64,000 bases of DNA from Magnolia sinica (lineage: Eukaryota; Streptophyta; Magnoliopsida; Magnoliales; Magnoliaceae): assembly GCF_029962835.1 (NCBI RefSeq), contig NC_080588.1:62334001-62398000 (forward strand), given 5' to 3'. The notes under the pieces were generated by a model, which did no database searches, was not told the DNA's origin, and saw only the letters and a program-made list of their open reading frames with translations. Position numbers and translations under genes: made by a program. Positions 22,935-34,865 of this stretch are shown here, piece by piece. How positions within the stretch are numbered: position 1 is the stretch's first letter; the number at the start of each line of letters is the position of its first letter.

Positions 22935-22951
22935 AAGCAAAACATACAAGT

Positions 22952-24045
22952 GATTGAGAGATTTTATAAACAGGCTCCTACCTCAAAAAAATCATCAGCC
23001 TTTTGTCTGCTCAATCATGGCTAAAGGAAGAAAGTGAGCTTTGGTCATCATTATTGCGTCAATCCTCACACTAGATGAGCAACTTGAGAAATCGCCTTCG
23101 GAACATGATACTACTCTATTTCATCAGTGACCTCGAGTAGGCCCTGTAATAGAGCGGGTGTGTTTGCAATAAATGAGATTTGGGAGTATATAAAAATAAA
23201 TGAGATTTGAGGTGTGCTTGAATGAAAATAAATGCTTTGAAATAAAATGATGTAAATATGCCTACGGATGAAATCTTCTTTACTAGAGAAGACAGACTTT
23301 GAAATTCAAGATTTTGAAAATCTTTATCATTGAAGAGAATTGAAAATGTAAGATTTTAAATCCACGAATATAAATCAAAGTTTTAATTGTCCCTCCAAAT
23401 TGAGCTCTTAGATACTTTGATAGAGCACAATACTCCATACCGCGGCATATAAATTTTGGCACATAAATACTTATACCTAAAACTACCGTTTCTAAGGAGG
23501 GACCATTATAGATGGGCCACTGCCCAAATAAAAAAGGTTCCAATTCCTTCACAGTTTGCAATGAATGACAAGCAAGCACTTCGAAATTACTTAGAAACTC
23601 CAAACATGCAAACAATTAAATGAAATCAGAGTTTATAAAAAACAAGTTCATGAACTATAATGTAAAATTATTAATTATCTGACTACGTGGTTGGTAAAAA
23701 TTAATCGAATTATTAAGAAAAAAAATATTGAGTGGTCGGTTGCGATAAATAAGTTTCATTGAATCAAAGGCCATGATTATTCAACCAATATCACTGTAGG
23801 ACTGTTAATCCTAACTGTTTGATCTTTAATTTTTAATTTTTAATTTAATTTAAGAAGGTAGTCAATGGTGTAGATTCAAGAAAGAAAGACATTCATTCAC
23901 AAGCAGCCAGGGTCATTTAATTAATCTGATTTTAGGCCCATGGTCCATCTACACAGAGCGCCCAACTAAGCCACGTGTACACTTTCTGTACGTGCATGAG
24001 CAGCAACCAGCCTACTCTGTGAGATCATGAAAGCTGGTCTAAGAC
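22952..24045. other. AT-rich intergenic DNA, nothing recognised
   Basis: The minus-strand ORF at 23283-23615 is unsupported. I see no repeat termini before the MITE at 24046. Confidence 0.5.
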
Positions 24046-24584
24046 GGAAACGGATTAGCTACTCCCCCAGCCACTAGCCCGGTGGCTGGTGGTCGGTGCT
24101 CTGTGGGTCCCACCATGATGTATGTGTTTCATCCATGCTGTTCATCCATTTTTACAGATCATTTTATGGCTGGGTCCTAAAAGTGAGAGAGACATAAGCA
24201 TCATGTGGACCACACCATAGGAAAACAATAATGATTGGATATTCACCATTAAAATCCTCCCTAGGCCCAATGTACGGTTTATTTGACATCCAATATGTTG
24301 ATTAGATCATACATACCTAGATGAAGGAAAAAAACAAAGATCATCTTGATTCAAAACTTTTATGGTCCCCAAAATTTTTTTAATGGTCAACATTCATTCA
24401 AAACTGTTTCCTGTAATGTGGTCCAATTGAAATTGGGATATACCTCAGTTTTTCTCTGATATCCTAAAATAATCTATAAAAATAGATGGACGGCATGGAT
24501 GAAACACATACATCATGGCGGGGTCCACAGAGCACCGACCATCAGCCATTGGCTGGTGGCAGGGAGAGTAGCGAATCCGTTTCC
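24046..24584. mobile_element. Family A MITE, 'GGAAACGGATTAGCTACTCCC' subfamily, near full length
   Basis: The left end ggaaacggattagctactcc is the inverse of the right end (gagtagcgaatccgtttcc), and the TIR continues through 'ggctggtggtcggtgctctg'. The length of 539 bp equals that of the copy at 40604-41142. The immediate 9-mers do not match, so the duplication is lost or the ends are off by a few bases. Confidence 0.8.
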
Positions 24585-24944
24585 CAGACCCCACGGAGGT
24601 GCAGTCACTTCACGGAGCCTTTGATGCCATGTACTGCTTTCCTTCTTTAGTTTTCTCTTTACTTAAAGCGGTAAAGACCGGTCTAACCTTCCCTTGAAAG
24701 CTGGAATAAAGGTTCTTACTAATAGCTGGCACGTGCATTGCACGTGGGGGTTTTCATGTGATAGGTTAGGCTGCCTTTTCAGGCATGGGGACCATCGTGC
24801 CTCCGCGTCCTTTCGCAAGCGTGGTATACGTTATCTAAATACAATAACCGTTCTTTTGGTTGGTCAAATCACGATGTGACCATAGACAATCTTGACCCTT
24901 TAATTCTCAGCATACTGGTGGATTTTAGACCTGTCCAGAGCTTG

Positions 24945-25690
24945 GAATAGGCAGGGCTCTGAGGGACCCCATTGTGATGTATGGTTTTATCCACACCGTC
25001 TATCCATTTTTCTATATTATTTTAGTTTATAATCTGAAAAATGAGTAAGATTCAATGTTCAGGTGTACCACACAGCAGGGATTTATTGCCTACTCTAAAA
25101 AGTTTTTTAAGAGCTGCAGAAGTCTTGATCTATGGTGGTATTTGTGTTTTGCCTTCATTCAAGTCTACGTGACCTTACGAACAGGTTCGATGGCAAATAA
25201 ACATATCAGTGGACACTAAGAAGGTTACAATGCTAGAGTGTAACCATTTTGCTATATTATTTATGGATTTATCTACACCGTCTAACCATTTTGCTACATT
25301 ATTTTAGGCTATAATCCAAATTATGAAGTAGATCCAATGCTCGAGTGTACCACACGGTGGGGATTTAACGCCTGCTGTTAAAAGTTTCTTAAGAGCAGCA
25401 GAAGTCTTGATATATGGTTTTATGTGTTTTGCCTTCATTCAAGTTTATGTGACCTTATGAACGGGTTCGATGGCAAATAAAAATATCGAGGGGCACTAAG
25501 AATGTTTCAAGGAAGTTTTAATGGTGGGCATTATTATCTCTATTGCTTCCTGTGGTGTGGTCCACTTGAGCCCTGGATTTGCATCGTTTTTTTGATTTGT
25601 ATCCTAAAATAATATGGAAAATGGATGGACAGTGTGGATGAAATCCATACATCATGGTGGGCCACTCAAACCCTTGTTCTGAACTCATGA
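24945..25690. mobile_element. Family A MITE with an internal tandem duplication
   Basis: The outer inverted blocks (near 24960-25010 and 25620-25670) belong to family A. Inside, a segment of about 280 bp occurs twice: 'acaggttcgatggcaaataa' at 25181 and 'acgggttcgatggcaaataa' at 25461, with matching sequence around both. This explains the excess length of about 200 bp. Confidence 0.75.
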
Positions 25691-26330
25691 AAGGCAGGGG
25701 TTGTATATATACCCAATAGTCAGCCAGTTTATTTCACTAATTACTAACGTAATATAAAGAAAATGTATAATAATTATAAATTATTTTACTTATTTTTGAT
25801 ATTTTATGTGGATTCCTCGTTTGGCTTATTTGTGATAAAATTATAATGATCTCCAATTATGTTTTGGCTCAACCCTGTCAAATTATGATGATTGCATTTT
25901 TATATTATTCTAATATCTAGTATTCCCTAAAAAAAAATATAAAAATAAAATAAAAAATCAATGATATAATTGGATTGGACACTTTTACATTAATGCCATA
26001 AAAATGTGCCATGATTACAAAATATTTTACCTATCTTTTAAGTATATATTTTAAAATAAAACCCGCGGTAGTTTTCTTTGCAAAACAAACAAACACTTAA
26101 AAAAGAAAAACCAATAATGGCAATATCCATTGATAAAAGGTCAGTTTACGGGATAAAATAATCTGATTGATGTATTTTATTTATTTATTTATTTTATATT
26201 TATGGCTAATCAGTAGTATAGTTGTTTTGATGGATGGTCAGGATCATCATGAAATTCACTGCATGGGTATAGTACATGACCTGAAGGCATGGAAATGACA
26301 TACTCATGACAGGAGGTTTGCTGACCTGTG
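25691..26330. other. AT-rich intergenic DNA
   Basis: Very AT-rich (for example 'aaaaaaaaatataaaaataaaataaaa' near 25930) with no recognisable feature. Confidence 0.5.
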
Positions 26331-26339
26331 ACTTTGGGT

Positions 26340-26760
26340 CACTTACGAATCTACCATAAGTTCCAGCTGTGGGACCACCTGTGACTTATGTGTGGAATCC
26401 AGACTATATATCTGTCACTTCACCTTCCATTTCAAGAATCATTATTCAAAAGTCGGGCCACACATACCTCAGTGAGAAATGTATCATTACACCAAAAATC
26501 TGTATAAATATCTGGTGTGGCCCACCTGAGTTTTGGAATGGTATTAATTTCCTTTTTTTCATGGTCTTGCTCACATGATGAATGGGGTGGATGGTACACA
26601 CACGGTGGACCCCACCTTCCATCCGGAAGTGTCCATGGCAGGTTCCACCCTTCCCATTTGTCCTCCGTTTTCACTTTGGTGTGGCCCACCTGAGTTATTG
26701 ATCAGTATGAACTTTTTAGGCCGAACATGGGGGAGAGGCATCGAATGGGTGGTTTCGACA
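26340..26760. repeat. Repeat-like 'GGTGTGGCCCACCTGAGTT' segment
   Basis: The word ggtgtggcccacctgagtt occurs at about 26515 and 26679. A 'gatgaatggggtggatgg' block and 'gtggaccccacc' lie in between. The vocabulary resembles family A but the order differs, so it may be a second MITE family or a rearranged copy. Ends are not defined. Confidence 0.4.
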
Positions 26761-26910
26761 GCACTCGAACATCAGGATGAGGACCTTACATATGTTCTAA
26801 AGAATGTGATCATTTTTATTTAATTCGATTGCCTTGATTACCTTGAAGTCATTTTATGGGTAGGATTCATATCTAGTTCTAAATCCGAATGGCTGGTAAA
26901 ATCCATCTAA

Positions 26911-27541
26911 GGGCCTGTTTGGGAGCATGGTTTTTGAAACCCCTGGATTTGGAATCCCATGGATTTAAAATCCTTTTATTGTGTTTGGCACCTTAGATTG
27001 GGAATACTCTTTAATCCAAAAGTAGTTACACATGATATATTTATAGGGGTTTGAATTTAATTACTAAATCAACTTTAATGTATTTAATTAGTGAAAGTAT
27101 GTAATTAATGTTTGACACAATGGTTGTAATAAGTCCGCTGAGATATATACTTTAGCCAAAAATGATGAAATTCCAAGTCTCGGATGGGCCATAAACACAA
27201 GATCGTGTTCAAGTGACTAACCGATGATTTTTAACTATTGATTTACATGGATAATATTTGAACGGCATTGATCATCATATTAAAATAATTATAGTGATGC
27301 AATTGATAATCCAATTGTTTTGGTATATCATTAGTAGGCCATGTGCCCAATGAATTAATAGTCTAGTGACACACATGTTACGCACAACTCATGCAAGGGT
27401 TTTAAATGTAATCACAGCTTTCACTGTAGATTTCAAACCTTTGAAACCCCCCTATTTGAAACCTGGTTACTTCATAATGCCAAATAACAAGGGGATTTGA
27501 AATCCCCTCAAATCCCCCAAATCCATGGTGCCAATCGACCC
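26911..27541. mobile_element. Tourist-like MITE (GGGCCTGTTTGG termini)
   Basis: The left end GGGCCTGTTTGG and the right end CCAATCGACCC are imperfect inverted repeats. Both continue inward through 'agcatgg' and 'ccatgg' to 'aaatcc'-rich arms. TAA precedes the left end (26908-26910) and follows the right end (27543-27545). GGGCCTGTTTGG with a TAA duplication is typical of PIF/Harbinger Tourist elements; the assignment is by that resemblance. No coding capacity. Confidence 0.6.
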
Positions 27542-27545
27542 ATAA

Positions 27546-27974
27546 GAGTACTCAAGTCCAGGGCGGGTTGGATCTGGCCCACTTCTAGACTATCTACACC
27601 TGACCCCCTTGATAATCAGGTTTGTACTATGGACCCTTAGCTTGACTTGCTGCATCCATCTTCCAGAACCACATCAACCTATGATTTGTTTGGGTCAAAT
27701 GACCCATGGGACTCAAATAAATCCGAACCATTTACACCCCTTGTTGATCGTCAAAATAAGTGGGTCCCTCTCGAATTACGGGACCCACCTATGCATCCTA
27801 TTGATACCCAAAGAAACATGGCCAAATCCTATGAGAAGTCAGATCAACCGACTACTTCGACGGTCCAAATGAAAAGTCAGGATTGTCCCACTGAGGGGAG
27901 CTTTGGGGTGTGGTCCATCCACAGGTGGGGCAAAAGACCGATGATGTTGATTTATGAGCTATCGGCTTTGCTTG
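27546..27974. other. Intergenic DNA; overlapping ORFs of unknown reality
   Basis: An ORF starting at 27647 runs 153 codons but its last third lies inside the MITE at 27975, and a second ORF overlaps it in another frame. No domain is recognisable. I treat it as chance. Confidence 0.4.
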
Positions 27975-28481
27975 AAAGTGAATCAGGTTTTACCAGGGTA
28001 ACACCTTGGCGTGTTTCCCTAACTTTGGGGCCCACCTTGATGTATGTGTATATCCACTCCGTTCATCAGTTTTTCCAGCTCATTTTAGAGCATGGTGCTA
28101 AAAAATAAGGACTCCCAAATCTCAAGTCGACCACACGACATGAAACAATGATCATTGAACTCTCATCATTAAAAAATTCCTAGGGTATCTGTAATATTTA
28201 CTTTTCATCCAACCTGTTGATAAGGTCACAAATTCCTTGATGAAGGGAAAATAGAAATATCATCTTGATCCAAAACGTTTATGGCCCACGATAATTTTTT
28301 AATCGTCAATGACCACTGTTTCCTGTGGTGTGGTCAGATTTAGATCTGCTTCATTTTTTTGTACCAAGACATAAAATGATCTGGAAAAACTGATGGATAG
28401 CGTGGATATATAACCCATACATCAAGGTGGGCCACACGGTCAGGGAAATACCCAATACCTGGGTAACACCTGCTCCGCTCC
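27975..28481. mobile_element. Family A MITE, 'GGTAACACC' subfamily
   Basis: The left TIR includes 'cagggtaacaccttggcg' and 'tttccctaactttggggccc'. The right TIR includes 'cacacggtcagggaaatacc' and 'gggtaacacctgctccgctcc'. The full internal block order is present. No matching target duplication was found. Confidence 0.75.
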
Positions 28482-29237
28482 TTCTAACACTCGAAATCTG
28501 AGCATATACTGTCAAGGTTTGTTTGGTTAGAGTTTTAAACGACAATCCTCCCTTTACTTTTAAAAAGATAACCTCAATTTTCTACACAACACGCCTTTTC
28601 ACGCCGTTGTTGTTGAAGAAAGATAATAAATTAACTACATGAAAGCTCATTTATCCTCACCTAATCGGGTATCCGTGGACCATTTAATATGTAACACTGT
28701 TCTGAGTAATGTCATTAGCATCAAAAATGATTTTTTTTTTCTTTTTTAATTCAAGCTAAATCCATTGTTCTTCTTCAAGATCTCTCATATACGTTTGAAT
28801 GATAGATGGGGAAAAGAAAATGACCATGTCCTTGTGATCTATTAAAAGTTATATGAATATCTTGGAAAGGACAATGGTTAAAAAGTAAGAGTTGAAAAGG
28901 AAAATGCACAGGAAATATGTGGAAGAAAGAATCTAACTACACATGTTTGTTTTAGTACACATGATTTTCATGAAAACTTGAAAAGGACAATGGTTAAAAA
29001 GTGAGAGTTGTTTCTCACAAAAATAGAAAATATCTATTTCTATGTTTTTTTTTTTTTTGAAAGGAAATGAAAATCACTTTTTTATTTTCTTTTTCTTTTC
29101 TTTTCTTTTTCATTTTCTTTTTTGGAAGAAAATAGTGAAAAGAGAAATCGATTTCCACAGTTGCTTTGTTTTCAAATAGTGGAAAACAATTTCATTTTTA
29201 CAATAGAAAGTAAGATTCCAAAAATCCAAACAGCTAG
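28482..29237. other. AT-rich DNA with a short direct duplication
   Basis: The word ggacaatggttaaaaagt occurs at 28869 and 28985, each followed by a-or-g-agagttg. A long purine/pyrimidine-skewed tract (tttctttttcttttctttt) follows near 29085-29130. This could be a degraded MITE, but termini are not clear. Confidence 0.4.
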
Positions 29238-31574
29238 GTTGGTTTGTTGCAGAAGAGACCACATGAGAAGTGATTAGTAGTAAATGAAAGATGGTGGAAC
29301 ATGTGTGAGATAAGGGTAATTCTGTTAACTTTTCTTGTAATCTAATTAATTGTCATAATTCCATAGTAAAGATTATGAAATGCATACATATACAAAGATA
29401 TCAACTAAAAATCTACAAACTAGAAGTGGGGTTAGCCACATACCTTGAGTCAAACCAATCCAATAATTTACTGCACACATTTAAGCAGTCAGACTTGATG
29501 ATAGACGGCTTTGATTGCCGTTCCACACATCCCTACACATAGATGCCCTTAACTCACCTTCCCCAAATTCTCTCCAAGTGTGTTCTTAGAATAGTGTAGT
29601 CCCACACGTTTTGAACTTGGATCGAGAGAGCCTAAAGTTTTCTTAATGTGAAGTTTCCTTCTATGATTGGGCTTTGAAATTTAGAATCCAAAATTTCTGA
29701 GAACCCAAAGGTCATATGCATGAGCGTGCGCATGTATTGTGTGTGTGTGTGTGTGTGTGGAGCCATACAAAAGACACTCTAGTACATTTATCAGGTGAGT
29801 GCCAAGATTATGGCATTTTCTTGACCTCAACATTATATTGATCTCCTCATGTAGAACGAAATTGAAGGCTAAAAGAAAGTTGACCAACAGTCTTTTACTC
29901 AGTGTAAATGTGTGGCCTACCTCTTTAGTGGACCATATTGATTTTTGGCTCATAGCATGTATCGGGTGCACATAAAAGAAAAAAAGAAAAAAAGAAAAAA
30001 AATCAATAGATGGTCAGTAGCCTGACTCAATCCAAGTGTGACCTACCTAATGATTGGATTACCTAATTTTTGAGACATGTGATATTCATGGTGGAGCTTA
30101 TATTTTAAATAGATTAGATATCCAACAACAATGTCAGGATGCTAAGTTAACTAGCAATAAGCTTATATTATATTGATTAGTTCTTTATCCAAAGATCTGA
30201 CTAGTTTAGTGTGTAGGCACGTTGCCGGCCATTTTTTTTTTAACCCATTCAATCTTACTCATAGGGACCTCACAAATGTGTGGCGGTGATCAAATCTCTA
30301 CTATAATACTACCTAAGTAACATTTGGCCAATTTTGCCCCTCGACGACTTTCAGAGAGGGGCACTAACTATTGAGTTTAAAATGAAAACTAAATGTGATC
30401 TTTTTAATTAAGGACATTTTTGTTATTTCATTCTTTCAGGCATGTAGCCCACTCCACATCTCCTACCTGTTGTGTTTAACCTGCATCGATGACATAGATT
30501 AGGGATGCTTACCATGATGATTGTGTGACATTTGCTCTATATATTTATATAGTTGGCTCCTATTTCGTTGGTTAAAAAATATAATATATTTAAAACTCGA
30601 GTGGACCACAACATTAGATAAAGCGAGATCAAATAGTTCTTTTCTCTTGCTCCTCTCATTTAGCCATCCCTTTTGACCTCCACATCTCCCTCCTTTCCTT
30701 TCTCCCCTTATCAAGTTCATTTGCTTTGTATGCACCATACTTCCTACTTTGTATTAACCTCAAAAACTCTGATAAATTCAAGAGAAAGGAAACGAATACC
30801 ATTGCCCATGGTCCAAATCTAAATGTATAAATACCATTGCCCATGGTTCTAGATGCAATCCATTCATCAGATGGATATGAATATTTCTCCCTGCTAAATG
30901 GATCAGATTTATTTTTGACCTGATGGACGGTTTGGACATTACACCTATTGGGCACCCTAGCATATATAATGCCGTCTACATGACTTGTCCTGAGTCGTTG
31001 GCACACATCACTACTGGTATCTACACCCAAAACATGTATATATTCTCTCTATTAGAAGGTGGGACATTGTCTGCTAATGGTGGGCCCCTACCTTTGCATG
31101 GAACGTTTGCAGACTGTGCAAAAGGACTGAAAAGTGTCTTCTACTTGGAAGTTAGTGGTGAGTTATTTGATACTCTGGCAGGGTAGGATGCTTGATGCTC
31201 TAGCAATTGTATGCATGGTGTTCAATAATTAAACTGATGTCACCCACTGTCAATAATTCAGTCCCAAAATCATATTCGTTGAAGCAGGACCATTTGATAT
31301 TTTTCATTTTTTAGCTGTTTATTACATGTCCACTGATCTAATAGTCAGATATTCAAATAAGAATAATTTTCGGTCCATGATACATCTAAACTAGAACCCA
31401 TAATTTGGAGAGATTAATTTAAATTACTTAAACGCCTTGTTTGCAATTTGTAAGTGCAAGCGTATATATCGTGCATCACGCCCTGCCAGAGTATTAAAGT
31501 TTTTCTCATTTCCAACACAGGCCCAGTACGGACGCGGATTTCCTGAAAGGCTTTCTCAGGAAGTTCCTACCCGG
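29238..31574. other. Intergenic DNA, mostly unrecognised
   Basis: Contains the GT microsatellite (29738-29759) and a small duplication of ataccattgcccatggt (30796 and 30831, 35 bp apart). None of the short ORFs has a recognisable domain. Confidence 0.45.
29738..29759. repeat. (GT)n microsatellite
   Basis: An uninterrupted run of about 11 GT dinucleotides, preceded by a GCGTGCGCATGTATT stretch. Confidence 0.9.
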
Positions 31575-31785
31575 GATGCTAAGTGGGGCCCACCGTGATG
31601 TTTTTAATAAATCCACTCCGTTCATCTGTTTTTCCGGATCATTTTATGACAAGAGACTAAAAATCAGGTGGACCCAAAACTCAAAGCAGCCATACATAAG
31701 GAAAAACTAGGGAAAGAGTTTCCTACCGTTGAAATCTTCATGCGCTCCATATGCCATCCAAACCGTTTCTAAGGTAATTCCTACT
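31575..31785. mobile_element. Left part of a family A-related MITE
   Basis: It has 'gtggggcccaccgtgatgtttttaataaatccactccgttcatctg' followed by interior blocks and 'gccatccaaacc', but no right inverted end. Probably a truncated copy or a related subfamily. Confidence 0.5.
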
Positions 31786-32379
31786 CTAGTACTAGTCAGC
31801 CGGATGGGAATGCAAATGCATGTTGGGAACCGTTGAAGAGGTGTGTCCCACCATGAATAGGCCATGGCTTATGAGTTGTCACAAATCATCCTGCCAAATG
31901 GGTCATTGTACAGATAATATCATAAGATGATCAATAGTTTAAAATCAAGTCCACTTTTTCAATGGTTAGGATAATATTTAATGAAATATGGACCGTCCAT
32001 GGTCTATTCATGGTGGGCCTACCTGCTGAGCTGGCTCCTACACTGATCCATGTGGCTCAGATGGTAGATTACAGTTCCAGTACAGTGGTCCAAGGACTAC
32101 CTTCCTTTTTCCCTATTCTTGATAAGGGAAAGATTCCAAATAATTAGCTTCCATGCACATACATCCACTGTTTGGGAATTTTAGGTTTTGGTTCTCATGT
32201 TTCAAAATAATGAGAAAATTCCAACCAACTCCCTTTCATAGAGGTTCATCTGTCCAACTTTCTAGATGGCACTCACATGCCTTGAAGACTTATGTTCGGA
32301 TGGGCCCCACCCAAAGACATACCACATCATGGAGAACGATGGATGGAACAGAGGAAATAGATCTGTGGTGGATATAGCC
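31786..32379. other. Intergenic DNA, nothing recognised
   Basis: No supported feature; the short ORFs have no domains. Confidence 0.45.
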
Positions 32380-32388
32380 CAGTGAACT

Positions 32389-32930
32389 GGGAGCGGATTA
32401 GGTATGGCCTCGTCTACATCTGACACGGTGCAGCCTTGACTGTGGGTCCCACCTTGATGTATATGTTGCATATCCACACTGTCCATCCGTTTTTAGAGAA
32501 CATTTTAAATCATAATAGAAAAAATAAATCAGATTCAAATGTCTGGTGGACCACACCAGAGAAAACAGTGGTGATTGAACTTCCACCATTAAAACTTCCT
32601 CGGTCCCATTGTAATGCTCAAATTAATGTTTATTGTCCATCCAACCTTTTGAAAAGGTTTCAAAGACTTTGATGAATGGAAAAAGATGACTGTAAGCTTA
32701 ATTGAAATTTTAGTGGCCTACAGTAAGTTTTTCATGATCGATCACCAATGCTTCCTGTGGTGTGGTCCACTTAGTTTTTAAACGACTTGACCTAATGTCG
32801 AGACTATGCCATAAATGTTCTTCTAAAACGGATGGACGGTGTGGATATACAATACATGAATTAAGATAGGATTTTTACGGTCAAGGCCGAACGGTGTTGG
32901 GTGAGGCCGGATCCGCACTTAATCCGTTCC
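32389..32930. mobile_element. Family A MITE with 8/9 target duplication
   Basis: The element starts gggagcggattaggt and ends acttaatccgttcc. It is flanked by CAGTGAACT (32380-32388) and CTGTGAACT (32931-32939), which match at 8 of 9 bases. At 542 bp it is nearly the same size as the copy at 40604-41142. The subterminal sequence (tatggcctcgtctacatctg) differs from other subfamilies, while the inner 'tgatgtatatgttgcatatcc' and 'gtgtggatatacaatacat' blocks are the common core. Confidence 0.85.
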
Positions 32931-32939
32931 CTGTGAACT

Positions 32940-33749
32940 AGGGTACAGACGAAATTCTACGCTAATTCGCGAATCTGTGGTCATCAGGTAGGGTACGATC
33001 GTACAATACAATGTACCATATTTGGGAAAGATCTGGACCGTCCATCAGGACAAACCCACAAGTATTATGCGTTGGTCTAAACTTTAGGCAGGTGATTCAT
33101 CGTCTACACTAGCCATTTATGGAAAAAAAAATCAGATGGACTATACGTGTATTGGCTATAACAACAAGGACTCGCCTGTTGTAGATTTGGGGTAAGAGCA
33201 CAATAACGATTGGGCCCACCTAATCAATGGAATGGATCTCACATATATATGCCACGTTTTCACCTAATGTGTAGGGATGAAGATGCGCGAGTGGGCCTAG
33301 CAATCGAGAGTGACGGAAGAGTCAACGAGGAACATGGCAATGGTCACAATTCCAACTGCCCTACCACCAAAAATTTGAAAGAGACTCGTTTGTTGGAATG
33401 TATTTGACTGATTGCATCAGCATCACTCTCGTCCATTCATTGTATCAGTCATTTATCAACCACCACAATCTCTTCATTTTGAAGGAGAGATATTTTAAAT
33501 TTTCAAAATGAGAACTGATCACGTACAGGACCCTGTACTATTATTTGTGGTACATGGCTTTTATATTCATTGGATTCATTAATTGGGGAGATATTGGATC
33601 CAACGGCTAAAAACAGCCGTGCGCTCATGTAGGTTACAAATATTACGATGGTTTGATCTGCTTCTATTTTGGGCTCATGCCTTAAATTTGGCCAAATGGG
33701 AGAACGGCATGATTTTAAAATAAATATATTTTGGTGGGCGCAAGGTAAG
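32940..33749. other. Intergenic DNA, nothing recognised
   Basis: No domain-bearing ORF or clear repeat end. Confidence 0.45.
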
Positions 33750-34195
33750 GACTGGACCGTCTAGGTGATGTATGAGTCTAATCCATGCTATCCATCTGAT
33801 TTACCAGCTAATTTTAAGACATGAGCCCAAAATTGAAGCATATCCAAACCTCAACTGCACCAGACCATAGGAAACTGTGTGAATTAAATGCCTACCGTTG
33901 AAAACTCCTTGGAGCCACGGAGTTTTTGGATCAGGTTGATGTTTTTGTTTTACCTTCGTCCATTTCGGTGTGAGCTGAATAATTTGGATGACAAATAAAT
34001 ATTATTGTGGGCCCTAGAAAGGTTATAAAGGCGGATGTCATTATCCTCTATAGGATAATTTCTTGTGCTGTGGTCCACTTGAACTTGGAAAATGCTTCAA
34101 TTTTAGGCTCATGCCCTAAAATGAGCTGTAAAAATGATGGATGGCGTGGATAAGACACATAGACCCACAGTGGGCACCACAGGGTTTACTAAGTA
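33750..34195. mobile_element. Family A MITE, degenerate
   Basis: The left block 'gatgtatgagtctaatccatgc' and the right block 'gcgtggataagacacata' are inverse. The conserved interior includes 'ggagccacggagtttttggatcagg'. Outer ends are eroded. Confidence 0.6.
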
Positions 34196-34544
34196 CCCAG
34201 TCTATCTCTGGTGGGGAGGCATGGTTGTCCTGGGTTGATCAAACCACTAGGGTGCGCCAACGGGTTGATCATGATTGTTTGGAGGGCCTGAGCTACACCC
34301 ATATCAGTTAGCTTTGGATTGGAGCAAGTGCAATCTTAGCCGTTGGATCACATGGGCAGGTGCGTGGCCGTTGAGTTTGACCAAATAAACATATTTCAAG
34401 AGTTCAAAAGAGACCCATATAGTGTCTGCAAAAACCCAGCCTCAGGTCATCTACGATCATTACGATTTACTCTATATATACATCTTCTGTCCTCTCAGGT
34501 CCATCTCACTTATCCATTAATTAGCCCTCCTGAAATTACCACAC

Positions 34545-34865
34545 CATGATGTTTGTGTTCCATCCACACTGTTCATCCATTTTAACAGCTCATTTTAGCG
34601 CATGAGCTTAAAAATGAGGTAGATCAAAATCTTAGGTGGACCACACCACGGGAAACAATTTGTGCTTTCCCTTCATCTAGGTCTTTGTGACATAAGCTAT
34701 AGGTTGGATCGCAAAATAAACATTACAGTGGGCCGTAGGAAGTTTTTAATAGTAGCTATTCAATCACCACTCACCACTGTTTTCTCATAGTATGATCCAC
34801 TTAATATTAGGTTTTCCCTCATTTTTAAGTTAATGTCTTAAAATAATGATTCAAAATGGAGTAGT
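34545..34865. mobile_element. Family A MITE, internally shortened
   Basis: It starts 'ccatgatgtttgtgttccatccacactg'. After 'ggtggaccacaccacgggaaacaa' it jumps straight to the 'gtgctttcccttcatctagg' block, missing the normal 70-80 bp between. It fades out near 'attcaaaatggag'. Confidence 0.55.

Noticed and set aside
27647-28108. 153-codon ORF as a host gene
   Set aside because: The last third lies inside a MITE, a second ORF overlaps it in another frame, and nothing in the sequence resembles a known domain.
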